Shown here piece by piece: positions 22,166 to 32,095 of a stretch of DNA of 64,000 nt. Location of the stretch: positions 62,001 through 126,000 of the forward strand of contig JAPDOI010000897.1 in NCBI GenBank assembly GCA_029168955.1. Direction: 5' to 3'. The translations under genes and the position numbers were made by a program. The notes under the pieces were generated by a model. It had not been told where the DNA came from, made no database searches, and worked only from the letters and a program-made list of their open reading frames with translations. How positions within the stretch are numbered: position 1 is the first letter of the stretch; every line of letters starts with the position of its first letter. The DNA is from Aplectana chamaeleonis. Its lineage: Eukaryota > Nematoda > Chromadorea > Rhabditida > Cosmocercidae.

Positions 22166-22751
22166 TTAAGTAGTATAAATTGCGCCTCAGAAGCAGCGAA
22201 AGAGCGGAAAGAGTGTGGAGAAAACGACATCGAGCGGGATGAGTAATGAGAATTTCAATTTTTACAAGGAAAACCATTAGCTGTAGTGAACGCTGATTGA
22301 AGAAAATTTTGTCCGGAAAGCACTTGAAGCGTATGAATCATGCATATATACGTCAAACACTCTGCGTCGAGATTCTAGTAAGGCTAGGATCACATGCTGT
22401 CTTTGTCAGAGCGAAAATCCCGTTCGCACTTGCGGAAAACCGCTACCGCAGCACGCAATCTCGAGGACCATCGTGCTGGGACCTCGCGGCTGTTAGCATT
22501 TGCGGCCGAGAATTTCGTTCCGATAAGGACAGTATACCTGTGCAATAAAATTCTCCAGTTATCATTTCCTTTTCAGGAGAATTTTTAGTGTTTTCACCGA
22601 ACCACTTGAATGAGCAGTCGATTTATGTTTTTCTCATCAGAATTGCACTGTGAACGAAAACCGAAAAAAGCTATGATATTCTCAAAATTGGACTAATTCA
22701 CCTGAACCTTTTTGTACCTTGTTCACTTCCAAACCATTGCTTTCCATTTAA

Positions 22752-22965
22752 AGGCAGCAGACACGCTCGACAAAGTTGTTGAGATAACTACGTTATTGAA
22801 GTCCTATGGCCCTTAGTAGAAGGCTCGCGCCGTTAGAAGCGTCAAAAACGAGTCAAAACTGCTAAATTTGAGCGATGAATGACGAAAAATTTCTGCAACT
22901 CCGCCCCTGACCTCCGACAACCCCGCCCCGAAATACAAACTCGTCCGGACTGATCGTTCTAATAC
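22752..22965. mobile_element. MITE Y, single arm
   Basis: TTTAAAGGCAGCAGACACGC followed by GAGATAACTACG matches the left arm of the 40,285-40,745 copy. No right arm is present. Confidence 0.6.
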
Positions 22966-23601
22966 CGCCCTTCAGCTTGTTTTTGAAGCTTCCATTGAGG
23001 TGAACGTTCTAGTACAGGTTGTAAGAGTAGATCGCCTCCTTTATCTCAACCGGTTGGGTGCTAATCTAATATTCGCTGCTTCAGCCGCGTTCGGTAAAAC
23101 TCGTCCACTTTCACCCGATAACAAGAGCATCCTTTATTAATCTATTTGTATACAGTTTTCGTTGGTTTTTTTGTTGGTTCCTCATACTGCCAGCCCCGAA
23201 CCCTCGATTTATGTCATAACATCGTATCATTTTTGAGCGTATCAGCTGCCTTTAAGGAACACCGCAGAATACTACGAATACAAGGCTTTCAGAAAGTCGA
23301 CATGAGACCAAATCACATTATCACATAATTCAGTAATGGAAAATATCTTATAACTCAGTAACGAATATCTCATTCGTTGGAAAATGTGAATGTCTTTCTT
23401 CAAAATTTGGTTCACTTAGGAACTGAAATTAATAGTTTTTTTTTTGATGATTGAATATGAGTTACGCACTTTGCCAAATATCCGGTTTGTTCGACAAGTC
23501 GAAATCTTTTTCAAATATTGATTCACGGTTTTATGATCAGCTATGTAGACCATGGCCCTGTATAGTGTGTGACGTTTCATAATACAGTAGAGCTTGCATA
23601 A

Positions 23602-23948
23602 GGCGTCTTTCATAGTCCTCACCGCAAGCGCACGACGAGCGGGATGGCCGGTGGACTATGAAACTTTTACCGCCCGACACGCGCGGAAAACAACTATGAA
23701 ATCCCCTGCTGCGTCGCCATGGCGGTTTGGGTGAAAGTCGGGTCTCAACTGTGATATGCACAGAAATTCGTGGCTTGCATTTGCCTGTACGATAGCGTAG
23801 GATAGTCCTAGAATTTTTAATAATGGAGTGGACTTAAACTAAGAAGCGAGTATTGATTAAATGGTGAAACCGCCATGACGGTTTGGGCAGTGCTGGAGCG
23901 GTGCGTGACGCGCGTGCCGCGCCTGCGGTGAGGACTGTAAAAGATGCT
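23602..23948. mobile_element. MITE S, copy 2, TAA-flanked
   Basis: The 347-bp element has arms GGCGTCTTTCATAGTCCTCA and GGTGAGGACTGTAAAAGATG, with TAA at 23,599-23,601 and 23,949-23,951. It is inverted relative to copy 1 in its unique interior. Confidence 0.75.
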
Positions 23949-23984
23949 TAAGTAACAGTTGTTTTGTTTAACTGGACCACGAAT

Positions 23985-24470
23985 TTGGTATATGCTTTAT
24001 TGGCTTACGCACGTTTCGGTGGGATCGCCGTCTTCAGAGCCTGAAAGGAACAAATCAGAAATGTGCTTATTCGGACAAATGTCGACTAACCTTACTAAAT
24101 TTCAAAAGAGATTCTCTCAAAACGTGGTCAATAACAGAGAAACTAGGAAGTTACCGCACCTTGCCAGGAAACTCGCTAGAGGAACAGCAGCATAGAACGG
24201 TTGGCGGATGGCGCAGCACAGATCGAAACCGCTACCCCTCAACGTTAGAATGCGAGTCTGAGGTAGGGCTTGAGCTCTCCAGCTATATGTAGTCATTCCC
24301 CCTTCCGATTGATTTTTGGGTCGATCGCCTGGATCCAAAATCCCTCCGGGGTTTTCTAGCAGGGGTATCGGTTTCCCGCGCAATTATCTCGACTTCGACA
24401 TGGTAATTATCGCCGTTGTGGGCGTCAACACGAAGACACCCAGGAACTGTTGATACCCGCAGCTTATCCT
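23985..24470 (-). pseudogene. Penelope-like element 3' end with GIY-YIG tail and hammerhead-like core
   Basis: On the - strand, 24,480-24,300 encodes the end of the endonuclease in shifting frames: LDGKDKLRVSTVPG, LRVDAHNGDNYHVEVEIIAR, then KTPEGFWIQAIDPKINRKGE, the classical FWI...INRK tail. Downstream, at about 24,038-24,013, the - strand reads CTGAAGA ... GAAAC, matching the CUGANGA and GAAA core boxes of a hammerhead ribozyme, which is known from Penelope elements. CCAATAAAGC follows as a possible polyadenylation signal. A second copy lies at 38,325-38,905. Confidence 0.75.
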
Positions 24471-24479
24471 TGCCGTCTA

Positions 24480-24545
24480 AAGTGTGTCCGAATGAGAATG
24501 GCCTACCATGCGGCTGACGTACGTGGCAGGCGGCTGTCGCATTTA
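24480..24545. mobile_element. Single arm of the 15,218-15,492 MITE family
   Basis: TA followed by AAGTGTGTCCGAATGAGAAT and GTGGCAGGCGGCTGTCGC. Only one arm is present, next to the Penelope 3' fragment. Confidence 0.7.
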
Positions 24546-24907
24546 TCGCGACCACTACCTTTAAAAGGCTTCACCCCCTTTTGAAGAGGCGCAAATTAAT
24601 AAAAATTAGCAGTTAGGAAATCTTTGGAATTCGCCAGTACAACAACCGCGGTCCGGAATGCAACCGTATATCGCCCCGACCGGCACCGTGGTCGCCCGAA
24701 GAGCGGCTGCTGTTGCCTGAGTAGATTTCTAATTTTCACTCGGAGCGGAGAGGCAGCGTCGCTCGAGTTGCTCTCCGGTCTCGCTCCGAGCGATGATTTG
24801 TCTGAGACACTGTACATGATTCGGCAGAGCCATTGGCTGGCCGCTTCATTTTCTACCGAGAAAACCGAGTTTCCGGGAAATTCACAAAAATTAGAACGGC
24901 AACTCAC

Positions 24908-25066
24908 CACTTGAATGTTATGGTCCTCTGTATTCAGGCAGTAGGCCGGATCACGGCTGCACCAAAACCTGCTCTGGCCGATCCCATAGATGTGGTGAAT
25001 TCCCATTGCCTAGTCTCCTCTCGATAAACTTCAACTGACGAGAGAGCGGCGAAATTTTCATCCTTC
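24908..25066 (-). pseudogene. Kelch-repeat protein exon, downstream
   Basis: This exon follows a 60-nt intron (25,126-25,067, GTCTGT ... CCTTCAG). Joined to the upstream exon it reads GG then KDENFAALSSVEVY, TRQWEFTTSMGSARAGFGAA, a typical start-to-middle of a kelch blade. The frame reaches TGA at about 24,936. One base shift away, the sequence continues as YCLNTEDHNIQV up to a strong GTGAGTTG donor at 24,907, so I infer a one-nucleotide indel near 24,945-24,960, either a real disabling mutation or an assembly error. Kelch blades form beta-propellers, usually substrate-binding parts of cullin-3 adaptors or actin-linked proteins; which one cannot be told from this fragment. Confidence 0.65.
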
Positions 25067-25126
25067 CTGAAGGCATGAAGTGCAGAAATCCTCCCAAAAA
25101 GACGGAAGCTTTCAATACAAACAGAC

Positions 25127-25267
25127 CCTCCGATGGCATAAATTGCGTTCCCACAGGTAACTAGTGACAAAGCACAACGCTTGGTGCTCATCGGAGTCAC
25201 TGCAGACCAGGACAAAGCTTCCGGATCGAAACATTCAACGGTATCCAGTGCCTGCGAACCATCCTGC
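25127..25267 (-). CDS. Kelch-repeat protein exon, one full blade
   Basis: The exon is 141 nt, exactly 47 codons, bounded by acceptor CAAGTATTCAG and a GT donor after GGAGG. Both borders split the second glycine of the GG pair (phase 2). Encoded landmarks are DTVECFDPEALSW, then PMSTKRCALS, then NAIYAIGG, the complete pattern of a kelch motif (conserved Y/F-D-P, W, and GG at the end of strand). The blade-by-exon arrangement makes it a genuine host gene exon. No upstream blade, BTB or BACK exon was recognised between 25,300 and 26,500, and the remaining gene may lie elsewhere or be lost. The upstream 38-nt extension in frame is intronic. Confidence 0.8.
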
Positions 25268-25770
25268 CTGAATACTTGCGAGGGAATATGAAATCTGAAT
25301 TGGCGAAAAAGTCCGAGCACGCGTCTCGAGATCCAATCATCCGCTTACTATCTGTGAGCCTTCCAAAATAACACTTTCTAAGCGATCATATGCTAATGAT
25401 CGAACTGCCTTTCCAAAAAAATTGCTATGACTTCTTCTGACTTTTTGTGATTCTTCATTTTGATTCTGATAGCGCTTTGAGTCGCATACTGCAGGAGATT
25501 AGAGGTCTTCAAGAATGGATCGAACAAACGAAACTAGGAGTAGGCGAAAAATAAGGTGGTAGAATAATCAGAAAAAATCGCAAAGGCCACGAGGAAAAGT
25601 TTTGAAATTACTAAGAAGACCAGAAAACCGAAAGTTCCCAGAACTGAATCCTTGTCTTTAGTGGGAATTCTCGGTTTACAAACGCATCCTCTAAGCAATG
25701 TTTCGCGTTCATTTACTAAGGAGTGTTTTTTTATTCCCTAATGCTCCGTTTGAACGATTCTTTTCTTCAG

Positions 25771-26047
25771 CCAGGTAAATTTTACTGTGATTGGTCTTTT
25801 TGCAAGCGTTCGGAGCGAGGAAATAGACAGCGATATCGTGGACATACGAGAGAAGTTTCTCGAAAAGAATGCGCTGCAAAATTATGGACCCACCCAAATT
25901 TTGGCCTCCAGAGAATCAAGCGCTGGATCTATCTTCACGGTAACATCACCACTGGATTTAGGGTTGTCAAAAAACTCGGAGTCGAGGTTCCAACAGAATT
26001 GGTCCATTCAACAAAAGCTATTGAATGTTTATGAGAAAGCCACTTAA
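25771..26047 (+). CDS. Possible terminal exon of an unrecognised protein
   Basis: A good acceptor (TTCTTTTCTTCAG, ending 25,770) is followed by an open frame of about 91 codons to TAA at 26,045-26,047. Composition is protein-like and not repetitive: VIGLFASVRSEEIDSDIVDI near the start and NWSIQQKLLNVYEKAT at the end. AATAAA overlaps the stop. No domain recognised, no upstream exon identified, and no second copy in the window. It could be a host 3' exon or a remnant. A competing frame in the same block runs to 26,034 but is richer in Arg and Trp and less convincing. Confidence 0.4.
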
Positions 26048-26319
26048 TAAACCGGTGCAAGTTCATAGATCCATCAATGAAAGCAATCGCTTTTCGAAAC
26101 ATAAGCGTACCTTTTTCATTGATTGATACACTAAAACTGATAGATGACACCTAAATAACGGATTATAACGTGGAGCAGCGATGATGGGGAATAAAGGGCA
26201 GGCACGAAGCTACGTAGCCGCCCTCTATCCTCCAGCGTGGCGGCGCAACTTTTGCCGCTCGACCCTGCAGAAGCCTTTAGCCGTAGCTATCTTCTGCGCA
26301 TAGGTCCATTGGGATGGAG

Positions 26320-26480
26320 ACACCGGTCTGAGAGGTGAATGTTCTTTAGGATACCTGAGTGGGGAACGACGAAGGTTCCCTATGGACTTGCAACTTCAAA
26401 ATTTGACGTTTTCTTAATCATCTTTTTCTGCATTCAATATATTTTTTATTTTTGATCATTAACGTTGTGAACTGTAGTCA
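26320..26480 (+). repeat. Dispersed repeat P, copy 2
   Basis: From the AATGTTCTTTAGGATACCTG region to GATCATTAACGTTGTGAACT. A direct copy of its right part is at 26,647-26,763, about 300 bp downstream. Confidence 0.7.
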
Positions 26481-26646
26481 CAACGTTACGGGTGTATGTA
26501 AATAATATGATAGAACGTCATAAGAAATAGTGTTGCTCGATATACCGTACGATAGGTATCTCACCAAACATTTTCTCATTCTTCGATACGTCGGTATATC
26601 GAGTAGGCTATTGAGTGCCGTATCAAGCCGATTACTCGAGGCGCGG

Positions 26647-26763
26647 TTCGGGAACGACGAAGGTTCCCTATGGACTTGCAACTTCAAAATTTGGCGTTTT
26701 CTTAATCATCTTTTTCTGCATTCAATATATTTTTATTTTTGATCATTAACGTTGTGAACTGGG
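26647..26763 (+). repeat. Dispersed repeat P, copy 3
   Basis: Nearly identical to the right part of copy 2 (GGGAACGACGAAGGTTCCCT ... AACGTTGTGAACT). Both direct copies end at the same GTGAACT boundary. Confidence 0.75.
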
Positions 26764-28461
26764 CAGGGATTCATGAAAGGCAAACCACGTTTACGGCTGG
26801 GCTAGCGGAGGAAACCGGCATTCACAAAAAATCCGGTTTGGTTACGGCTGGGCTACGATTGGGCTACGCGTAACCGCACCTCGGAGCTGCGGTTAACCGC
26901 GGTTAGCAGCGGTTTTGCGGCTTAGTAGTCGAATTGATGGTGTGTTGTATTAGTGCACAACACTGAGGTTCCAGGAAATACCGTTCTGGTTAATCGCAAA
27001 CGAGGGGTTTCTCAGGTTTTCTGAATACAATAACGTTTTATTTTGTTGATATGGACCATGAGCACAATTAATTCCGAAACCTTTTGCGAATACGCATAAA
27101 AACTTGATATTTTCAAGGCAAGCTGAAAATATAGGAATGCCGCCGTTTTTGACTGCCACATTATAGGCCCTCTAGCCATAATGTGTTCCTCTCGATAACA
27201 ACGAAAATTCTCAGAATCTTCAACCTCATCTGTAAGTTTTATGTATGTTGCCCATGGCTAACTAAAATCTTTATGCCTGTCCTCCCTGCTCTCGCTCTCT
27301 TCTTTATTTTATAGCACGTCGTTGTTCTTTTTGCCCCCACTTTTTGTTCCTAATTCTTGTCTTCCGTGCGCTGACCATTTACCGAGCAGCCACAGGCTCC
27401 TCGGTGGGTTTCTTTCCCATTTCGGCTCCGAATTCCCTCATTTTTTCCTTAGAATTTTTTCCCAGCACTTTTCGTACACGTTTTCGTTATTTTTCTGTCG
27501 GAAAACCCTAACTTGGTTTGGTACTGTGATGCATGATCTGGTTTTTTTCGCATTTACAACGTTTTCTTCTACTTTTTTTCCGAAGCGCCCACTTAGATTT
27601 CTAATGTTAATGTTTTTTACACGGTTCTATGATCAACCTGGGTTTTCTCGATGTTTTTAGTTCAAACTTCTGTTTTTCCCTTGCATTTTGAGCTTTTTCC
27701 ATAAGATTTTTCTGAGGAGTCGTTTTAGTTCTCTCCTGTTGTGAGCGACAGTAAGCTTGTGTGAGAATGACAAAGAGAAAAAAAACAAAAAAGGGATTCT
27801 TAGACAAAAAAAGAGATGGAAAAATTCGCAACTCAAACGACAAACGGAGAACTTGAAGCCAAAAACTCATTGAGAGGACGATGATGATCCCTGCAGCAAC
27901 ACCTAAGCCATGTGAAACACACAAAAAAATTAGAGGGGCGTTTCGAAAAAAAAAGAAGTTGAAAAGGCTAGTAATGCGAAAAAAAAGCTAAATTGGGGGT
28001 TAAAATTTCATCAGCAGGTTTGCGGCTCATCGTGAGAGAGCAGCATCACTTTATGTACTTTTAAAAAACCAAAAAGGACTTTTTGAAAAAAGGAAAAAAT
28101 GAAAAGCTTAAAAATGGAAAAAACATTTCCAAGTTGAGGAAAATCCCTTTAAATGCCTGCGATCCATTGAAGAAGGTTAAGCCCAAGGTAGACAAAAATA
28201 AGAATTTAAAAAGCAAGCAAAATTAGCAATGTGCAATAAAAACAGTGACGGGTTAGGGAAATTCCGACCCGAGTGCCAATATTGATTTTCTCCAATCGAG
28301 ATTCTCGGCGTCAATTGAGTGGCAAGTACGTGGCCGCGGAACAGTTAGCCACCCAACCGCGATGGGGCGGTTGTGATTGCCGGTTCGCGGTTTGGCTACC
28401 GCTGGGGTTGCTGCTCTAACCAAACCCAAACCTAGCCGGCTGCGTTCATGAATCCCAGCCC
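26761..28461. mobile_element. Inverted-repeat element O
   Basis: GGGCAGGGATTCATGAA at the left and TTCATGAATCCCAGCCC at the right are inverted. Inside the left end are GGCTGGGCTA and GCGGTTAACCGCGG motifs; inside the right end are AACCGCGATGGGGCGGTTG and GGCTACCGCTGGGG. Size 1.7 kb. No exact target duplication was found and no transposase motif is seen. Between 27,200 and 28,250 the sequence is T-rich then A-rich with no supported gene. Confidence 0.55.
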
Positions 28462-28577
28462 AGAATTCAAAAAAGTCTTCATTCAACAAAGTTACATGCA
28501 TCGGACGCTTTTTTGCCAAGTTTGCCAGATGATCCACGTTATTACAAAACTTAGCGCGGGTATTGTAATGTGGGTGC

Positions 28578-29135
28578 GCCCGAAGGGTCAGGGTCTCTCT
28601 ACACACGGAGGGAGGAGCACGGACGAGATTTATTGCTGACGCGACGCGCGCGGCGGAGTTTCTATCCCCAGAACTAGAGCGCGTCTGCCAAAGGTGGGTT
28701 TTTTCATGACATTTCATGTTTTGATTGATTCTCATATGACTTTTTCTATATGTTCACCGATTGTTTCTCTCATTATCCTATTCTGCACACTCATTTCAAT
28801 AAATTTTGTTTGTTCTCGTGCCGTTGAAAGTGTAATACATATTAAAATAAATCGAGCATCATTTTAGATGCAGTGATGGGATCGCTGCCGCCGAAAACCA
28901 GTACAAGTTATTGAAATGAGTACGCAGGATAAGATAATGAGAAGAACAACCAGTGAACATAAAGAAAAAGTCATCTGGGAATCAATCAAAAAATTAAATG
29001 CCATTGAAACTCGCGAGCCTTCGGCAAACGCGCTCTAGTGATGGGGATAGAACTTCCGTCGCGCGCGTCGCGTCAGCAATAAATCTCGTCCGTGCTCCTC
29101 CCTCCGTGTGTAGAGAGACCCTGACCCGTGCCCGA
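28578..29135. mobile_element. Large foldback element
   Basis: The left arm (GAAGGGTCAGGGTCTCTCTA, CACGGAGGGAGGAGCACGGA, ATTTATTGCTGACGCGACGC) is inverted at 29,025-29,130. Pairing continues inwards over ATTGATTC, AAAAAGTCAT and TTTCAAT blocks, giving arms of about 250 bp. Arg/Thr-rich frames shared by both arms are palindrome by-products. Confidence 0.75.
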
Positions 29136-29283
29136 AGAAGCACTCCGGGGCGGCATGCACGAACGCGGTGGGTTAGGTTGGGGTTAGGCAGGGTTTGGAG
29201 CGTCGGCGCGTTTGATGATAGCAGCGCGAGAGCTAAAAGGGGTTTAGGCTAGCACTGAAAAACCTGGAATGGGAGGGACCTGA

Positions 29284-29485
29284 TAGCGCATGGCGCGCGC
29301 ACCTTCTCACGGACAAGTCCCTTTTACATCGCGAATCGTTTTTCGTGGATATTTTAGGGATTATGTATTAGCTACCCTCATTCGATTTCGTATCAATCAG
29401 ATGATTACCATTTCTCCTATTCGTTTCTCTTATCCACGAGAAGGTGCCCACGTTATGGTGCGCGCGCCATGCGCTCTAGAGCCTG
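29284..29485. mobile_element. Small palindromic element
   Basis: AGCGCATGGCGCGCGCACCT at the left is inverted as GGTGCGCGCGCCATGCGCT at the right, with CTTCTC / GAGAAGG continuing inside. Confidence 0.65.
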
Positions 29486-30063
29486 CCCTCATAGGAGTGC
29501 CTCTTCTCCCTCATTTTTGTAATGTCACTGAAATACGACGCTTTAATGCGTTTCTCGTCGTTTCTTCGTAATTTTGGTAACACTTGGAGGCCAACGCATT
29601 GTTTTATATAAAAACTTGGGGACGAAAATCGTTGTGAACACTGCCTTCAAATACGTGGCTGGGCTTTGAAGCAAAAAGGTTGGAACCCAATATACACTTT
29701 GCAGCAGAATCTCAGGAAGATTTTGAAAACAACCCTCAATCAATCTCTCTCTCTTTCGGTGTCTCTCTCTTTCGGTGTTTCTCCTCTCTCTTCAATTTTT
29801 TACGGTAAGGGACAAAGCAAGTTTTGCTTCGAAATATGGGTAGTCACATATTCTCTGTTTCAGAGCCAAAATTATTCTGTTCTTTCGCGCGCTAGTGCCG
29901 AGCGAGGGTAGAGACAGCGGGAAAGTGTGGGGAGAAGGAAACGCGGGCAGACGCTCGCGAGAAACGGAAAAGTACCTCTATGAAATAGAACATATGTGTA
30001 TTCCATTCATGACGGCGATCACAATATTGCTTTCACAACATTCGCCCACTACCGTAAACGGAG

Positions 30064-30253
30064 AGTGGTGCACGCTGATCGCGAAAGCGTGCTCGGGGCG
30101 GTTGCCAGTATCCTCAGACAGGAATGTGGGTTCACCCGGGCGGTGGGATCACACGGGCGCCAAAGGCACTAACCGCCCGGGTGATCCTACATCCCTGTCT
30201 GAGAATACTCGCAACCGCGCCGCAGCACGCTTTCGCGATCAGCGTGCACTTTG
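30064..30253. mobile_element. GC-rich palindrome with about 85-bp arms
   Basis: GTGCACGCTGATCGCGAAAG ... TCAGACAGGAATGTGG ... CACCCGGGCGG is inverted on the right. Roughly 90% of arm positions pair, with a spacer of only about 20-25 nt. The 135-codon frame across it is a by-product. Confidence 0.75.
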
Positions 30254-30401
30254 CGGAGCGAGCGGCAGTGCGGAGGTGAACTGTGCATCGAAGGAGGCAT
30301 GATGTAAGTACAATCGATCTGGTATATTACTAGAGCACGTGTTATTTAGTGGCTGGACGCGCTGTCTTTGCTGCACACAATCGTGCTCGATCCTCCTCCA
30401 G

Positions 30402-30556
30402 AACCGACCAAGTTTTCCCCCTCTGATGACGGTAAATTGGGGCCAGACTTATCTGAGAAGATAAGAACACTGACTCGAAAGTCATCGAATATGTATGCCC
30501 GAAACACATTCAAACTTCGACGGTCACAAAGTCGAGTGCGCAGCGCATCCCACTAA
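30402..30556 (+). CDS. Possible C-terminal exon, unrecognised
   Basis: After CCTCCTCCAG the frame reads about 51 codons to TAA with a hydrophilic, basic end: SPSDDGKLGPDLSEKIRTL, then FKLRRSQSRVRSASH. It looks like a disordered tail. No domain, no proven upstream exon: the nearest GTAAGT donor (30,304) would create a stop in this phase, so they are probably not joined. Confidence 0.3.
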
Positions 30557-31210
30557 AGGTGACGTCTCCACAAAAAACGTATCTGGTATTTTCCTATCAA
30601 TCCAATGTTTGAATCAGTTGGAGATAGTAGGCGAAGCTTGAGACCTCAATGCTGCGTATTCGTATTGCTATAGCCCTTTGAAAACTGCTCCTTGGTCTGA
30701 AAAGAAGTTTTCCCGGTCGATCATCTAGCACGAGGAGCAGAAGCGTACCGACAGGCTCAGACAGGCCATGGAAATTTAAAGTCCCATATTTCTTATTCGA
30801 GAAATCGTCGCGTCCGAGCGTGCGTTTTGGTATCTTCTTGTTTCTGGGTTCTTGAAAAGGGAAAGGCTAATAGAAAAAAACAGTCTCATATAGTAAAAAG
30901 GCTAAGAGATTTTAGGTGTCCAGTTTTCCGGCATTTGAGTATTACACAAGACACACCGGACAGACTTGAAAAAGGGAAGCTGAATGCTCCGTTCATTTCA
31001 AACGAGTTCTTCTTCGAAACTTTCCGTATTCGGTTCAGTCTAACGCATGAACAAGGCGGCTGGCCGTGCGGTGTTGGCGGCATCGCTGGCCAACGCGGTT
31101 TCGATTCGCGCGCGTTGATCAACCGTCGCTGCCCCGTCCATTCGTCAGACTAAATTTATTACGTGAACTCTATGTAGAGGTTTGGTTCCTTTCTTGTATC
31201 ATTCTTTCAG

Positions 31211-31337
31211 GAATCAGCAACAAAACAAGTAGCTGTACAGGTGTCTCGATTTCACAGAGGCACGTTCTAACAGCACGCCATTGTGTGATGGAATTACTCC
31301 CTGATAGCCATAGAGGTTGCAGTGGGTTGACAACACC
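31211..31337 (+). CDS. S1 serine protease, catalytic histidine exon
   Basis: The exon runs from acceptor CATTCTTTCAG to donor GTGAGTAG. It encodes SSCTGVSISQRHVLTARHCV: a Cys before the conserved S-x-R-H-V-L-T-A-x-H-C box of trypsin/chymotrypsin-fold proteases, with His57 in LTARHC (usual LTAAHC). Nematodes have large expansions of such proteases, often secreted, and this one is of that style. The exon ends in phase 2. The signal peptide and activation-site exons should lie upstream but none was found. The next exon in phase was not identified between 31.3 and 36.9 kb, an interval occupied by a minisatellite and several MITEs. Confidence 0.8.
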
Positions 31338-31339
31338 GT

Positions 31340-32095
31340 GAGTAGTTTTTTTAACTTCACCAAAAAGTTGTAGATTCACTATCAAAGAATCGCATCAATA
31401 CATTTGATCATTTTCAATACGTTGTGCTCTACCCTAAAAGAAGTTGGATGTATGACAGCTCGGGGAACTCTTTAAAATGCAACTCAAAAACTCCTGAATG
31501 TTGAGCTCCGCAGGAAAAGTTAAGAATTTGGCATTGTTCTCAAATATTGTGACATTGTTTTTTTGGATTTGGCTCTCAACTTGATTTTTTAATGCAGTGA
31601 GATTGTTGACTTTATTTGGGTGTTGTTGGTATATGTAGACATCGTGACCATTAAAATATGGTGACATTGTTGCAAATGATTTCGACAGGCGCTTTAAAAA
31701 ATTATCATGATCAATTCACGCGTTGGATGGTATTTCGGCAAGCAAACGAAGACAATAAAATCTTTTTCTATATAGCCTCAACCAGCAATGCTGAATGAAA
31801 TTTGATCTTACGAGCTGAAAATGAGGATTCTCGAATGTTTTTTTTGTCTCTCTCAGTGTAGCCCTCGCTAAGGGTACTAGACCTTCCGCCACCAACTGAA
31901 AATGACGAAAACCGAATTTCACACAATTTTTTTTGGCTCTTGACGCTAGCCTTAGATTTTTTTTGTTTTCAACGCTTCAATGATGAACATTTTAAAGCGT
32001 GATTTGACTCTGCTCTAGCCGAACTTTACCTGCCTATGCTGTTGTAGTTCGTCTGCGACGGCTCATACGTCTGATTCGATGACAGAACTGGCATA
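31340..32095. other. Intronic spacer, no feature seen
   Basis: A/T-rich, with a few repeated ATTGTGACATTG-like motifs near 31,530-31,680. Frames are short and not convincing. Confidence 0.35.

Noticed and set aside
24596..24900. Further kelch exon downstream of 24,908
   Set aside because: A block with ASQWLCRIM resembles a kelch strand, but its phase does not fit the GTGAGT donor and TAG acceptor (55-nt intron), and the rest has no GG pair.
29150..29200. Telomere-like GGTTAGG words
   Set aside because: Only two or three irregular copies and one TTAGGC; no tandem (TTAGGC)n.
29895..30302. 135-codon + frame
   Set aside because: Runs through a near-perfect palindrome and a GC-rich spacer; no domain.
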